Positions 7,917-15,164 of a DNA stretch of 23,497 nucleotides are shown here, in pieces (position 1 is the first letter of the stretch; the number at the start of each line of letters is the position of its first letter). Source of the DNA: an uncultured Oscillospiraceae bacterium (lineage in GTDB: Bacteria; Bacillota; Clostridia; Oscillospirales; Acutalibacteraceae); NCBI GenBank assembly GCA_900549755.1, contig URPQ01000027.1, forward strand, positions 1 to 23,497, written 5' to 3'. The notes beneath the pieces are model-generated. The model saw only the letters and a list, made by a program, of their open reading frames with translations, had not been told where the DNA came from and did no database searches. A program made the position numbers and the translations under genes.

Positions 7917-10900
7917 ATGAAACTAATAAACGAAGTACTGAAAAAAGACCCCGATTACGCCTCACTCTTAAATGAGGTTGAGCGCGGCAGGCTGCCGATA
8001 GTCTGCACCGGGTTATCGCTCATACACAAGGCGATAATTGCGGCATCACTTCGCGGGCACACGGGGAAACGGGTGGTTTTAATCACCCACGATGAAGCGA
8101 CTGCCGCCGAGCTTTGCGGCGATATAAACGCTTTGGGGCTTAAATGCCTTAATTTTCCCGCGCGGGATTTATGTATAGGCGATTTGAGCGGCTACTCAAA
8201 GGAATATGAGCATAAAAGAATAGACACCCTGTCTGCCGTGGCGGACGGGGCTTTTGACCTGCTTACAATTTCGCTTGACGCGGCGGTGCAGTACACCGTA
8301 AAGCCCGAAGTGCTGAAAAGCTCGCGTTTTACTTTAAAAACGGGCGACAGCGCCGACACCTCGGAATTGGCGGAACGCCTTATAAACGCGGGGTACACAA
8401 GGAGTCAGCTTTGCGAGGGCTCGGGACAGTTTTCGGTGCGCGGCGGAATTTTCGATTTATTCCCAGTAAATTCCGAAAAGCCCTGCCGCATTGAATTCTG
8501 GGGCGATGAAATTGACAGTATTTCATATTTCGACCCCGAAACGCAGCGGCGCGAAGAAAACGCGGACGAAATTGAAATATCCCCCGCGGCGGAAGTAATG
8601 TTCGACCCGCCGAAATTAGTCGCGAAATTAAAAACGGAAATACCGAACCCCGCTTTAACGCTTAAACAACGCGATATTTTGGCAAAGGACGCGGAGCTGC
8701 TTGAAAACGGCGTTAAAATTCCGCCTGATAGGTACATTCCGCTGCTTGATACCATGGGCACGGTGTTTGAATATTTCGGCGATTCGCTTTTAATGCTCAG
8801 CGAAAGCGGAAATATGGCGGAGCGCTTTAAATCAATGGAAATTCAGCTTTCAGCCGATACCGAAAACTACCTTGAAGAGGGGTATTTGTTTTCAAAAACC
8901 GCAAAGCTGCAGCTTGATAAAACCGAATTTTTCGGTTTCGCAGGTAACGGCATTATTGCCGAAAACTTCCCGCGCGGATCGTATGAGATAAAGCCGAAAT
9001 CGGTTATAAATTTCAATTACAAGCGCTCAACCGCCTGGGGCGGGGATATTGAGGTGCTGCTTGAAGATATTTCATATATGCGGGATATTCGCGGCAACGT
9101 GGTTATTTTGGCGGGCGAGCAAAGGGCGGCGCAGGTTTTAAACGCCGAGCTTTGCGAGCGCGGGGTGCAAAGCGTTTATACACTGAGTGCCGATACCGCA
9201 CCCGCGGGCGTTACGGTAATACCAGGCGGGCTTTCGGCAGGGTTTGAAATACCCTCGCAAAAGTTTATGCTTATAACCCACAGGTTTATAGCCCCCGAGG
9301 GTAAAAAGCACAAACGCAAGCACAAGGCGGGGCAGGAGATAGGCTCGCTTGATGAGCTTAAAAAGGGCGATTACGTTGTGCACGAGGCGCACGGAATAGG
9401 CGTTTTTGACGGCATTAACCGCATAACCCAAGGCGGGGTTACAAAGGATTATATAAAGATAAAATACGCTAAAAGCGACGTTTTATATGTGCCTGTAACG
9501 CAGCTTGATTTGGTTTCAAAATACATCGGTGCTGCCGAAAACGGCGGGGTGAGACTTAATCGTCTCGGCGGCAGCGAATGGCAGAAGACCCGCAAGCGCG
9601 TTAAGGCAGCGGTTAAGGATATGGCAAAGCAATTAACGGCACTTTACGCAAATCGTATGGCGGTAAAGGGCTACGCCTTCAGCCCCGATACCGATTTGCA
9701 GAATGACTTTGAACGCCGCTTTGAATATGAAGAGACCGACGACCAGCTGCGCTGCATTAACGAAATAAAGCACGATATGGAGCGCGAAACGCCTATGGAC
9801 AGGCTGCTTTGCGGCGACGTGGGGTTCGGCAAAACAGAGGTTGCGCTGCGCGCGGCTTTCAAGTGCATAAGCGAGGGCAAGCAGTGTGCGCTGCTTGTTC
9901 CCACAACCATACTTGCAATGCAGCACTATAACACAATAATCCGCCGTTTCGGGGAAATGCCCGTATCGGTAGGGCTGCTTAACCGCTTTGTTTCGCCTAA
10001 AGAGCAGGCAAAAATAATAGCCGACCTTAAATGCGGCAGGCTCGATATGGTGGTAGGTACGCACAGGCTTATTTCAAAGGATGTGAGCTTTAAAAACATA
10101 GGGCTTGTAATAATAGACGAGGAACAGCGCTTCGGCGTGGCGCAAAAAGAGAAACTTAAAGAGCAATACCCGTTTGTGGATATTCTGACCTTAAGCGCCA
10201 CCCCGATACCGCGAACGCTTAATATGGCGCTTTCGGGGCTTAGGGATATGTCCTCAATAGACGAAGCGCCGGGGGACAGGCACCCCGTGCAGACCTATGT
10301 GCTTGAATACAATTTAGGCGTTATAACCGACGCGATAAATAAGGAAATCCGCCGCGGCGGGCAGGTTTATTACCTGCATAACCGCGTTGAAAGCATTGAG
10401 CGCTGCGCGGGGGTGCTGAAAGCAAAGCTGCCCGATATAAATATAGGCATAGCACACGGGCAGATGAGCGAGGACGAGCTGACCGACGTGTGGCGGCGGC
10501 TTGTGGAGCACGAAATTGACCTGCTTGTTTGCACAACTATTATAGAAACGGGCGTTGACGTGCCTAATGCGAATACCCTTATAATAGAAGATGCTGACAA
10601 AATGGGCTTGGCGCAGCTGCACCAGCTGCGCGGGCGCGTGGGGCGTTCCCCGCGGCGGGCGTATGCGTATTTCTGTTTCAGGCGGAACGTTCAACTGTCC
10701 GACGTGGCGTCAAAGCGGCTTGAGGCGATACGCGAGTTTACCGAGTTCGGTTCGGGCTTTAAAATTGCAATGCGCGACCTTGAAATACGGGGCGCGGGCA
10801 GCATTTTGGGCGGCGAGCAGCACGGCAATATGGAGGCGGTGGGGTACGATATGTACCTAAAGCTTTTATCGCAGGCGGTGAACGAAGAAAACGGTCAGCC

Positions 10901-11336
10901 CGAAACAGATGATATGCCCTGCACGGTGGACCTTAACATTTCGGCGCATATACCCGAAAGCTACATTGAGTCATTACCCGCAAGGCTTGGAATTTACAAG
11001 CGCATAGCGGCTATAAGAACAGACGAGGACGTAAGCGACGTTATTGACGAGCTGTGCGACCGTTTCGGCGAGCCGCCGCAGGCGGTTATGGGGCTTATAG
11101 ACGTGGCAATACTGCGCAGTAAAGCGGCAGCTGCCGATATTTGCGAGATTACGGGCACTGCTAACACTGCAATACTGCACATAAACTCAATAAAGCCCGA
11201 GGCGGTGGCAAAGCTTTCGGAGCATTTCGGCTCAAGATTTTCGCTTAACGCTGCGTCTACACCCGTTTATACGGTGCGGCTGAGAGCGGGGCAGAAGATG
11301 GCAGACCTTGCCGCAGAGCTTGGAAAAGCACTTTAA
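7917..11336 (+). CDS. mfd: Transcription-repair coupling factor
   Basis: Mfd removes RNA polymerase stalled at DNA lesions and recruits UvrA. The 1139 residues match the family. In order: a UvrB-like N-terminal module, the polymerase-interaction domain (about 477-540, GDYVVHEAHGIGVFDGINR), a superfamily-2 translocase with Walker A GDVGFGKT (about 634-641), DEEQ box (about 732), SATPIPRT (about 760), ETGVDVPNANT and QLRGRVGRS (about 902), and the C-terminal TRCF domain (about 990-1100). Start ATG follows the pth stop immediately, so the two are coupled. No disruption is seen. Confidence 0.96.
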   Translation: MKLINEVLKKDPDYASLLNEVERGRLPIVCTGLSLIHKAIIAASLRGHTGKRVVLITHDEATAAELCGDINALGLKCLNFPARDLCIGDLSGYSKEYEHKRIDTLSAVADGAFDLLTISLDAAVQYTVKPEVLKSSRFTLKTGDSADTSELAERLINAGYTRSQLCEGSGQFSVRGGIFDLFPVNSEKPCRIEFWGDEIDSISYFDPETQRREENADEIEISPAAEVMFDPPKLVAKLKTEIPNPALTLKQRDILAKDAELLENGVKIPPDRYIPLLDTMGTVFEYFGDSLLMLSESGNMAERFKSMEIQLSADTENYLEEGYLFSKTAKLQLDKTEFFGFAGNGIIAENFPRGSYEIKPKSVINFNYKRSTAWGGDIEVLLEDISYMRDIRGNVVILAGEQRAAQVLNAELCERGVQSVYTLSADTAPAGVTVIPGGLSAGFEIPSQKFMLITHRFIAPEGKKHKRKHKAGQEIGSLDELKKGDYVVHEAHGIGVFDGINRITQGGVTKDYIKIKYAKSDVLYVPVTQLDLVSKYIGAAENGGVRLNRLGGSEWQKTRKRVKAAVKDMAKQLTALYANRMAVKGYAFSPDTDLQNDFERRFEYEETDDQLRCINEIKHDMERETPMDRLLCGDVGFGKTEVALRAAFKCISEGKQCALLVPTTILAMQHYNTIIRRFGEMPVSVGLLNRFVSPKEQAKIIADLKCGRLDMVVGTHRLISKDVSFKNIGLVIIDEEQRFGVAQKEKLKEQYPFVDILTLSATPIPRTLNMALSGLRDMSSIDEAPGDRHPVQTYVLEYNLGVITDAINKEIRRGGQVYYLHNRVESIERCAGVLKAKLPDINIGIAHGQMSEDELTDVWRRLVEHEIDLLVCTTIIETGVDVPNANTLIIEDADKMGLAQLHQLRGRVGRSPRRAYAYFCFRRNVQLSDVASKRLEAIREFTEFGSGFKIAMRDLEIRGAGSILGGEQHGNMEAVGYDMYLKLLSQAVNEENGQPETDDMPCTVDLNISAHIPESYIESLPARLGIYKRIAAIRTDEDVSDVIDELCDRFGEPPQAVMGLIDVAILRSKAAAADICEITGTANTAILHINSIKPEAVAKLSEHFGSRFSLNAASTPVYTVRLRAGQKMADLAAELGKAL

Positions 11337-11339
11337 TGC

Positions 11340-11367
11340 AAATGTTTACAATTTTTTGTAGACATTT
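11340..11367. other. Dyad overlapping the -35 of the lipoprotein promoter
   Basis: AAATGTTTACAA (11340-11351) pairs with TTGTAGACATTT (11356-11367) over 12 positions with one T-G wobble and a TTTT loop. It starts three bases after the mfd stop and contains the TAGACA -35 element. It could be an operator or a weak mfd terminator; there is no T-run after it. Confidence 0.5.
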
Positions 11368-11387
11368 AAGCCCGTTTGGTATATAAT
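11359..11387 (+). promoter_or_regulatory. Sigma-A type promoter of the PrsA-like lipoprotein
   Basis: TAGACA (11359-11364) and a consensus TATAAT (11382-11387) are separated by 17 bases. Transcription would start near 11394. That makes the ATG at 11397 nearly leaderless and supports the ATG at 11430, which has GGAGG at 11416-11420, as the true start. Confidence 0.8.
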
Positions 11388-11429
11388 TAGTTTAATATGT
11401 ATTTTTACTCTTTATGGAGGAATAGAAAA

Positions 11430-12509
11430 ATGAAAAATTTAAAAAGAATTATTGCCGCAGCATTGGTTTCGGTAATGGCGCTCAGCTTTACCGCTTGCCA
11501 TAAAAAGGATGAAACGGCAGTAACCGTAGGCAAGGTCAAATTTACGTCGGCTTATTATATGTGCGCGCTTATAAACGCCGATTCCGAAGCAAAGTCAAAA
11601 GTTAAGGAAAGCCTTTCGGACAGCGGCTCTAAAACCGATATTGATTATTATTCAAAAAAGGTTGAGGACAAGGATTTCGTTAAGTGGGTAGAAGATACCG
11701 CGCTTGAAAACCTTAAGAAGATTGCGGCTTATAAAACTCTTTGCGAGGAAAATAAGCTTGAAATTTCCGAGGATGACAAAAAGAACGCCGAGACCTATGC
11801 AAATTATTATTGGTCAAATTACGGCTATTCCTCTTACTTTGAGCCGAACGGCGTAGGGAAGAACACCTACAAGCAGTATATGCTCGATTCCTACTATTCA
11901 AGCGTTTACTTTGAGCACCTTTATTCCAAGGGCGGCACAAAGGAAATAGCAGCCGACGAGGTTAAGACAAAGCTTTATGATAATTTCGTTATTGCTGACC
12001 TGCTCCAGGGCAGCTTTTCGGGCAAGACCGACGATGAAAAGACCAAGATTAAAAATAAATTCAATACTTACCTTGAGGATTTAAAGAGCGGCAAAAAAAC
12101 CTTTGAGGCGGTTTATAAGGAAGAAAACGGCTCTAACGACGATACATCAAGCACCTCAACTGATAAAAAGCAGCCTAAGGATAAGTATGCCAGCATTTTA
12201 GGCGCTAAGGATACTTCTTATGAATCGGATCAGTACGACACCGTAAAGGCTATGGCAACGGGTGAAGTTAAGCTTATTGAGCTTGCCGACAATGCAGGGC
12301 TGATACTTGCCGTAAAGCAGGATATTAAGGCGGATGACTACTATATTGACGCGCTTGACCTTGCGAGCCGCCACATTATTGCAGATGATGATTTTGACAA
12401 GGAAATCACCGATTACGCAAATAAAATGGACTGCAAGGTAAATGATTACGCGGTAAAGCAGTTTAAGGTAAAGAAAATTAAAGAACCCAGCACTTCTTCA
12501 AACAGTTAA
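11430..12509 (+). CDS. PrsA/SurA-like extracytoplasmic lipoprotein, parvulin core degenerate
   Basis: Exported lipoprotein of 359 residues. The signal peptide ends in the lipobox LSFTAC, so Cys23 would be lipidated. The N-terminal half (GKVKFTSAYYMCAL through NYYWSNYGYSSYF) has the helical SurA/PrsA chaperone character. The C-terminal half (TYLEDLKSGKKTFEAVYKEE; ATGEVKLIELADNAGLILA) follows the outline of a PpiC parvulin domain, but with a Ser/Thr/Asp-rich insert (NDDTSSTSTDKK) and no clear active site, so it is probably a chaperone rather than an isomerase. Position after pth-mfd matches where PrsA-like foldases occur in Clostridia. It has its own promoter and ends at a hairpin terminator. 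Confidence 0.8.
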   Translation: MKNLKRIIAAALVSVMALSFTACHKKDETAVTVGKVKFTSAYYMCALINADSEAKSKVKESLSDSGSKTDIDYYSKKVEDKDFVKWVEDTALENLKKIAAYKTLCEENKLEISEDDKKNAETYANYYWSNYGYSSYFEPNGVGKNTYKQYMLDSYYSSVYFEHLYSKGGTKEIAADEVKTKLYDNFVIADLLQGSFSGKTDDEKTKIKNKFNTYLEDLKSGKKTFEAVYKEENGSNDDTSSTSTDKKQPKDKYASILGAKDTSYESDQYDTVKAMATGEVKLIELADNAGLILAVKQDIKADDYYIDALDLASRHIIADDDFDKEITDYANKMDCKVNDYAVKQFKVKKIKEPSTSSNS

Positions 12510-12518
12510 TAATTTAAA

Positions 12519-12550
12519 CAGCGCAGCTGAAAATCATCAGCTGCGCTGCT
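12519..12550 (+). terminator. Hairpin, first copy, after the lipoprotein gene
   Basis: CAGCGCAGCTGA (12519-12530) and TCAGCTGCGCTG (12537-12548) form a perfect 12-bp stem with a 6-base loop, ten bases after the stop codon. No T-run follows; the sequence goes directly into the hairpin-dense element. The same 32 bases recur at 12785-12816, where a T-run is present. Confidence 0.7.
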
Positions 12551-12784
12551 GAGCGTGTCGAAAAAGTCGACACGCTCTTGGACGGGAATACCGCTCGCTC
12601 GAAAATCAAAGATTTTCGGACTGCACTCTATCCCCGCCAATACCACCCCAGTTCCCTTGAAAAACCGCTTATTCAGCGGTTTTTCGCTTATAATGTGTTT
12701 TTCCGCCGCGCATGTCAGCGGAAAAACGAAAGATGCGGCGTGAACGCCGCAAAAATAAAATTTTAGGTTTATCGACAGACTGAG
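12551..12784. repeat. Hairpin-dense 234-bp element between two copies of a terminator
   Basis: Five perfect stem-loops occur in order: GAGCGTGTCGA/TCGACACGCTC (12551-12577), CGAAAATC/GATTTTCG (12600-12618), AAAAACCGCT/AGCGGTTTTT (12660-12684), TTTTTCCGC/GCGGAAAAA (12698-12726), TGCGGCG/CGCCGCA (12734-12751). The ends are imperfect inverted repeats: left GAGCGTGTCGAAAAA against right TTTATCGACAGACTGAG. No convincing protein is encoded. It looks like a non-autonomous, MITE-like or REP-like insertion, or a structured RNA. Confidence 0.65.
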
Positions 12785-12819
12785 CAGCGCAGCTGAAAAT
12801 CATCAGCTGCGCTGCTTTT
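12783..12819 (+). terminator. Hairpin, second copy, with T-run
   Basis: AGCAGCGCAGCTGA (12783-12796) pairs perfectly with TCAGCTGCGCTGCT (12803-12816) and is followed by more T residues. This is a standard Rho-independent terminator, and 32 of its bases are identical to the copy at 12519-12550. It was probably the original lipoprotein terminator before the element separated it from its gene. Confidence 0.75.
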
Positions 12820-12876
12820 GTATAAAAAACAAATATTTAATAACCGTTTCGCAGTAACGAATTTCATTGAAAAAAG

Positions 12877-12894
12877 GGCTGTAAAAAAACAGCC
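12877..12894 (-). terminator. Small hairpin, terminator-like on the minus strand
   Basis: GGCTGT (12877-12882) and ACAGCC (12889-12894) flank six A residues. Read on the minus strand the stem is followed by CCTTTTTTC. No minus-strand gene to the right is close enough to be its obvious client, so the role is uncertain. It lies just left of the decayed transposase. Confidence 0.4.
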
Positions 12895-12951
12895 AAAAAA
12901 AGAGACTGCAAACTTATCCCCTTAGTGTAAAATAAATGTAGGAAAAAATAG

Positions 12952-13194
12952 TACAAGAGTATAACACAGATAACGGAAGATTTCATCAAAAAAATCGGAG
13001 AAATATTCAAAGAAAGTGAAAAACTTTACGAGACAGAAGAAAAAATCAAATTGCAAACGCAAAATTTAGCAACAAGCCTTGTGGAGATCTTTATTGAGCA
13101 GATAGATAATGAAATATTACGGGATAGGAAAAAGAGAAAAGCAGAGGGCTATAGCGTTGAAAGCCGCAGCGAGAGCGAGCAAGGCTTTTCTTAG
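12952..13194 (+). pseudogene. Remnant of an ISLre2-type (UPF0236) transposase
   Basis: An open stretch of 80 codons has the N-terminal character of ISLre2-family transposases: ITEDFIKKIGEIFKE followed by EQIDNEILRDRKKRKAEGY and then SVE. The frame has no start codon. A stop (TAG, 12949-12951) sits exactly where the initiator would be, and the local sequence ATAGTAC looks like ATG-TAC with one added base. After SVESRSESEQGFS the frame ends, where an intact family member would continue for more than 300 residues. It is therefore a dead fragment. It abuts the integrase fragment, so it marks an old insertion junction. The family call is from memory of the motif and not from a search. Confidence 0.65.
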
Positions 13195-13248
13195 GAAGAC
13201 AGAAGGGCTGCCGAGTCCCAATGCTATCGGCACATTACAAACAAACGG

Positions 13249-13701
13249 GAAGGTCACACTATCATCGAACCTGTGGAGGAAATGAAAAACAAATCCAGCC
13301 GCCGCACGCTGCCGCTGCCGGACCCGGTGTATGAAATGCTGTGCGAGGAGCGGGAAAAGCAGGACCTGTACCGGCGAATGTTCAAGGGCAGCTACAACCG
13401 CAAATACGACGATTATATCTGCGTCGATCAGCTCGGCGGGCTGATACGCCCGAATCGGGTCACACAGCGGTTCGCCGACCTGATCAAGCAATACGGACTG
13501 CGCAAGATTCGGTTCCACGATCTGCGCCACACCTTCGCCAGCATCCTCATCAATCAGGATGTGCCGCTGCTGAATGTATCGACCTTCCTCGGGCACTCCG
13601 ACCTGTCCACAACGGCAAACATCTATGCCCATCTGGATAAGTCCAAGAAACAGGAAAGCGCCGATGTAATCAGCAGTATCTTTAATAAAGCAAAAGAATA
13701 A
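13249..13701 (+). pseudogene. C-terminal fragment of a tyrosine integrase
   Basis: The frame encodes the catalytic half of a phage/ICE-type tyrosine recombinase: a beta-hairpin Lys region (KNKSSRRTLPLP), box II RFHDLRHTFASIL with His and Arg, LGHSDLSTTANIYAHLD with the second His and the nucleophilic Tyr. The N-terminal core-binding domain and the first catalytic Arg are missing. An ATG at 13273 has GGAGG four bases upstream, but homology-like sequence (EGHTIIEPVEEM) continues before it, so this is a 5'-truncated gene. A full-length integrase would be about 380-400 residues. The break lies between here and the transposase remnant. Codon choice is G/C-rich compared with the housekeeping genes. 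Confidence 0.82.
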
Positions 13702-13723
13702 TGCGCCCACGGCTGGCGCATTA
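13699..13723 (+). other. Perfect hairpin on the integrase stop codon
   Basis: TAATGCGCC (13699-13707) and GGCGCATTA (13715-13723) form a perfect 9-bp stem with a 7-base loop, overlapping the TAA of the integrase. No T-run follows. It may be a recombination or regulatory site, or limit transcription into the next gene. Confidence 0.5.
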
Positions 13724-13750
13724 ATGCTAACGGAAAGGATGATTTTATAT

Positions 13751-14350
13751 ATGACCCAAAAAGAATTTATGAGCGGGAGCGAGCTTCGCCAGTACCTGCA
13801 CATCTCCACGCGGAAAATGAAATATCTGATGGACAACAACTATATCCCGCACGAAAACACGGGACACTCAACCCATAAATATCGGGTGCGGACAGAGGAT
13901 GCGGTGCGGTTCAAAGCCCGTATGGATACCGAGCCTGGCTTTTTATCGGAACTGAGCGGGATGTTCTCCAACCGCACCGAATGGCATCCGCTCCCGATGT
14001 TTGAAGCCGCCCCGGAAAACTGCGAAGCCTTTCGGCGGTGGCTGGACTCGCAGTCGGCAGAGCTGCCGGAGGCTCTGCCCACGCAGACGGCAGCGAAACT
14101 TGTCGGCCACAGCCCGCAGCGCATCCACGAATGGATACGGGAAGAAGTGCTGGTCGGTATCAGGCTCGGCACCATACAGTACTGCGCCAAAGCGGAATTT
14201 ATCGGCTTTATGGCATCACCGCAAAGGCTGGCGCACCCGCGCACGGAAAAATATAAAGAACTGATTCGGGACTTTAAGTACATACAACGCCGAGAACGTG
14301 AGAATGAACAGCGGCGGCAGAAAAAGAAAATAATGAAAGACAATACATAA
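13751..14350 (+). CDS. Mobile-element protein with two helix-turn-helix-like segments
   Basis: About 199 residues. Two excisionase/MerR-like segments are visible: one at about 6-60 (MSGSELRQYLHISTRKMKYL then DNNYIPHENTGHSTHKYRV) and one at about 110-155 (TQTAAKLVGHSPQRIHEWI then VLVGIRLGTIQYC). The C-terminus is strongly basic (IQRRERENEQRRQKKKI). The start at 13751 is set by GGAAAGGAT at 13731-13739; an upstream ATG at 13724 lacks a good site. It follows the integrase fragment and ends in a strong terminator, so it may be the element's recombination directionality factor or a regulator. No specific family is recognised. Confidence 0.75.
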   Translation: MTQKEFMSGSELRQYLHISTRKMKYLMDNNYIPHENTGHSTHKYRVRTEDAVRFKARMDTEPGFLSELSGMFSNRTEWHPLPMFEAAPENCEAFRRWLDSQSAELPEALPTQTAAKLVGHSPQRIHEWIREEVLVGIRLGTIQYCAKAEFIGFMASPQRLAHPRTEKYKELIRDFKYIQRRERENEQRRQKKKIMKDNT

Positions 14351-14354
14351 TTTA

Positions 14355-14388
14355 TGCCTCACCGGAAACGGTGGGGCAGCATTTTTTT
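14355..14388 (+). terminator. Rho-independent terminator
   Basis: GCCTCACCG (14356-14364) and CGGTGGGGC (14369-14377) enclose a GAAA tetraloop, with one wobble pair and an extra T-A pair outside. A run of seven T residues follows (14382-14388). It ends the integrase/HTH transcript. Confidence 0.88.
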
Positions 14389-14416
14389 GTTTCTGACGGG
14401 TCGAACTATGAGAACA

Positions 14417-14488
14417 GCAAAATAAGATTCCCTTATTTTGCACCGTGTTTTAAGGGAAACGCAATGAAAATAAGGGAATTCCTTTATT
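14417..14488. repeat. AAAATAAGGGAAT inverted repeats
   Basis: ATTCCCTTATTTT (14427-14439) and AAAATAAGGGAAT (14467-14479) are a perfect 13-base inverted repeat. Each half is itself palindromic: GCAAAATAAG/CTTATTTTGC (14417-14441) and the 20-base near-palindrome at 14469-14488 centred on GAATTC. A third partial copy, TTTTAAGGGAAAC, lies between (14448-14460). It may be a protein-binding or attachment region of the element. Confidence 0.55.
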
Positions 14489-14509
14489 GGGGTCGGTTTT
14501 CACAGTGTC

Positions 14510-14551
14510 AAAACCGCAGCCATGCACCTCATTCAAAAGGTGCGTGGCTGC
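14510..14551 (-). terminator. Minus-strand terminator after the acidic small protein
   Basis: GCAGCCATGCACCT (14516-14529) pairs with AGGTGCGTGGCTGC (14538-14551) over 14 positions with one wobble. On the minus strand it is followed by GGTTTTG. It lies 22 bases past the stop of the 59-residue gene and closes the HNH pair transcript. Confidence 0.75.
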
Positions 14552-14573
14552 GATGTTCATTTATAACGATTTT

Positions 14574-14753
14574 TCAATCGTCATCGTCTTCATCTTCCCA
14601 TGACGAAATAATGTGAAGCTCTCCGCTGTCCATGTCCATAGCCATATTATCGCCCATGCGCATCATCATATTACCGTCGGAGTCGATTGCCATATTATCG
14701 GAAACGGTATACGCAAAATCGCCGTCGTCATAGTCGAAGAAATGCTTACTCAT
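14574..14753 (-). CDS. 59-residue acidic, Met-rich protein paired with an HNH nuclease
   Basis: A short gene with a strong TAAGGAGG site seven bases before its ATG; that site overlaps the stop of the upstream HNH gene, so the two are translationally coupled. The product begins MSKHFFDYDDGDFAY. It contains two similar segments, DNMAIDSDGNMMMRMG and DNMAMDMDSGELHII, and ends in SSWEDEDDDD. It has almost no basic residues and no signal peptide. No family is recognised. The acidity and position suggest a possible DNA-mimic or inhibitor of the basic nuclease, but a virion or accessory protein of a mobile element is also possible. The ribosome binding site and a terminator downstream make it a real gene. 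Confidence 0.75.
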   Translation of the reverse strand: MSKHFFDYDDGDFAYTVSDNMAIDSDGNMMMRMGDNMAMDMDSGELHIISSWEDEDDDD

Positions 14754-14765
14754 AGATTTGCCTCC

Positions 14766-15077
14766 TTAATCTTCAATAATCTTGTATTCCACACGGGAGC
14801 CTTTGACTCTGCGGGCGTGGTAATGGGCGCCGTTCGCTTTCCAGTGTGGGAAGTGATCTGCTTTTTCCTCGTTGGTATCACGATGGCAAATGATGATGTT
14901 TTCGAGGACATCGCAGCCGCCGGCGGAAAGCGGGCGGATGTGGTCAAGCGTCGGGTGATAATCACTGTTCGGATTCCCGCAGGCTGATTTTTTCATCAGC
15001 CGTCCCGCGTAATCATAAGCCTCCTGCTTCGCACCGAAAACCCTGTTCCACACGTCTATGGTCTTATACTTTGACAT
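14766..15077 (-). CDS. Small HNH endonuclease
   Basis: 103 residues with an HNH nuclease fold: LDHIRPLSAGGCDVLENI followed by IICHRDTNEEKADHF, giving the DH pair, the central Asn and the final His-x-x-x-N-x-x-K. The usual first zinc-finger Cys pairs are mostly absent. AAAGGAGG lies nine bases before the ATG. The -10 TATAAT is at 15115-15110 (minus). Such nucleases occur next to phage packaging genes and in conjugative elements; here none of those genes is near, and the only partner is the acidic small protein immediately downstream. It lies 87 bases after the ATPase gene, with a 16-bp palindrome in between. Confidence 0.85.
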   Translation of the reverse strand: MSKYKTIDVWNRVFGAKQEAYDYAGRLMKKSACGNPNSDYHPTLDHIRPLSAGGCDVLENIIICHRDTNEEKADHFPHWKANGAHYHARRVKGSRVEYKIIED

Positions 15078-15109
15078 TTTGAGTACCTCCTTTCAATGGT
15101 TCTGCCTAT

Positions 15110-15154
15110 ATTATAGCGAACCGCTGAAAGGAGCGACAGGGTACAGATGTACCC
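15110..15154 (-). promoter_or_regulatory. Candidate HNH promoter with upstream palindrome
   Basis: TATAAT on the minus strand (15115-15110) has only a poor -35 (TGTCGC at 17 bases). GGGTACA-GA-TGTACCC (15139-15154) is a perfect inverted repeat centred about 43 bases upstream of the predicted start, where activators of weak promoters bind. The palindrome is clear; its role is inference. Confidence 0.5.
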
Positions 15155-15164
15155 CCCGGCAAAG

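Noticed and set aside
12555..12766. Two 62-residue frames inside the hairpin-dense element
   Set aside because: They read through palindromes, start without ribosome binding sites and show no protein features.
12519..12819. CRISPR-like array
   Set aside because: Only two copies of the 32-base repeat exist, more than 230 bases apart, and the unit is a terminator hairpin.
13109..13282. 57-residue plus-strand frame overlapping the transposase and integrase remnants
   Set aside because: It has no ribosome binding site and overlaps two frames with recognisable family motifs.
13117..13839. 240-residue minus-strand frame across the integrase fragment
   Set aside because: It spans two plus-strand genes and a hairpin, with no recognised domain; the integrase catalytic motifs on the other strand are decisive.
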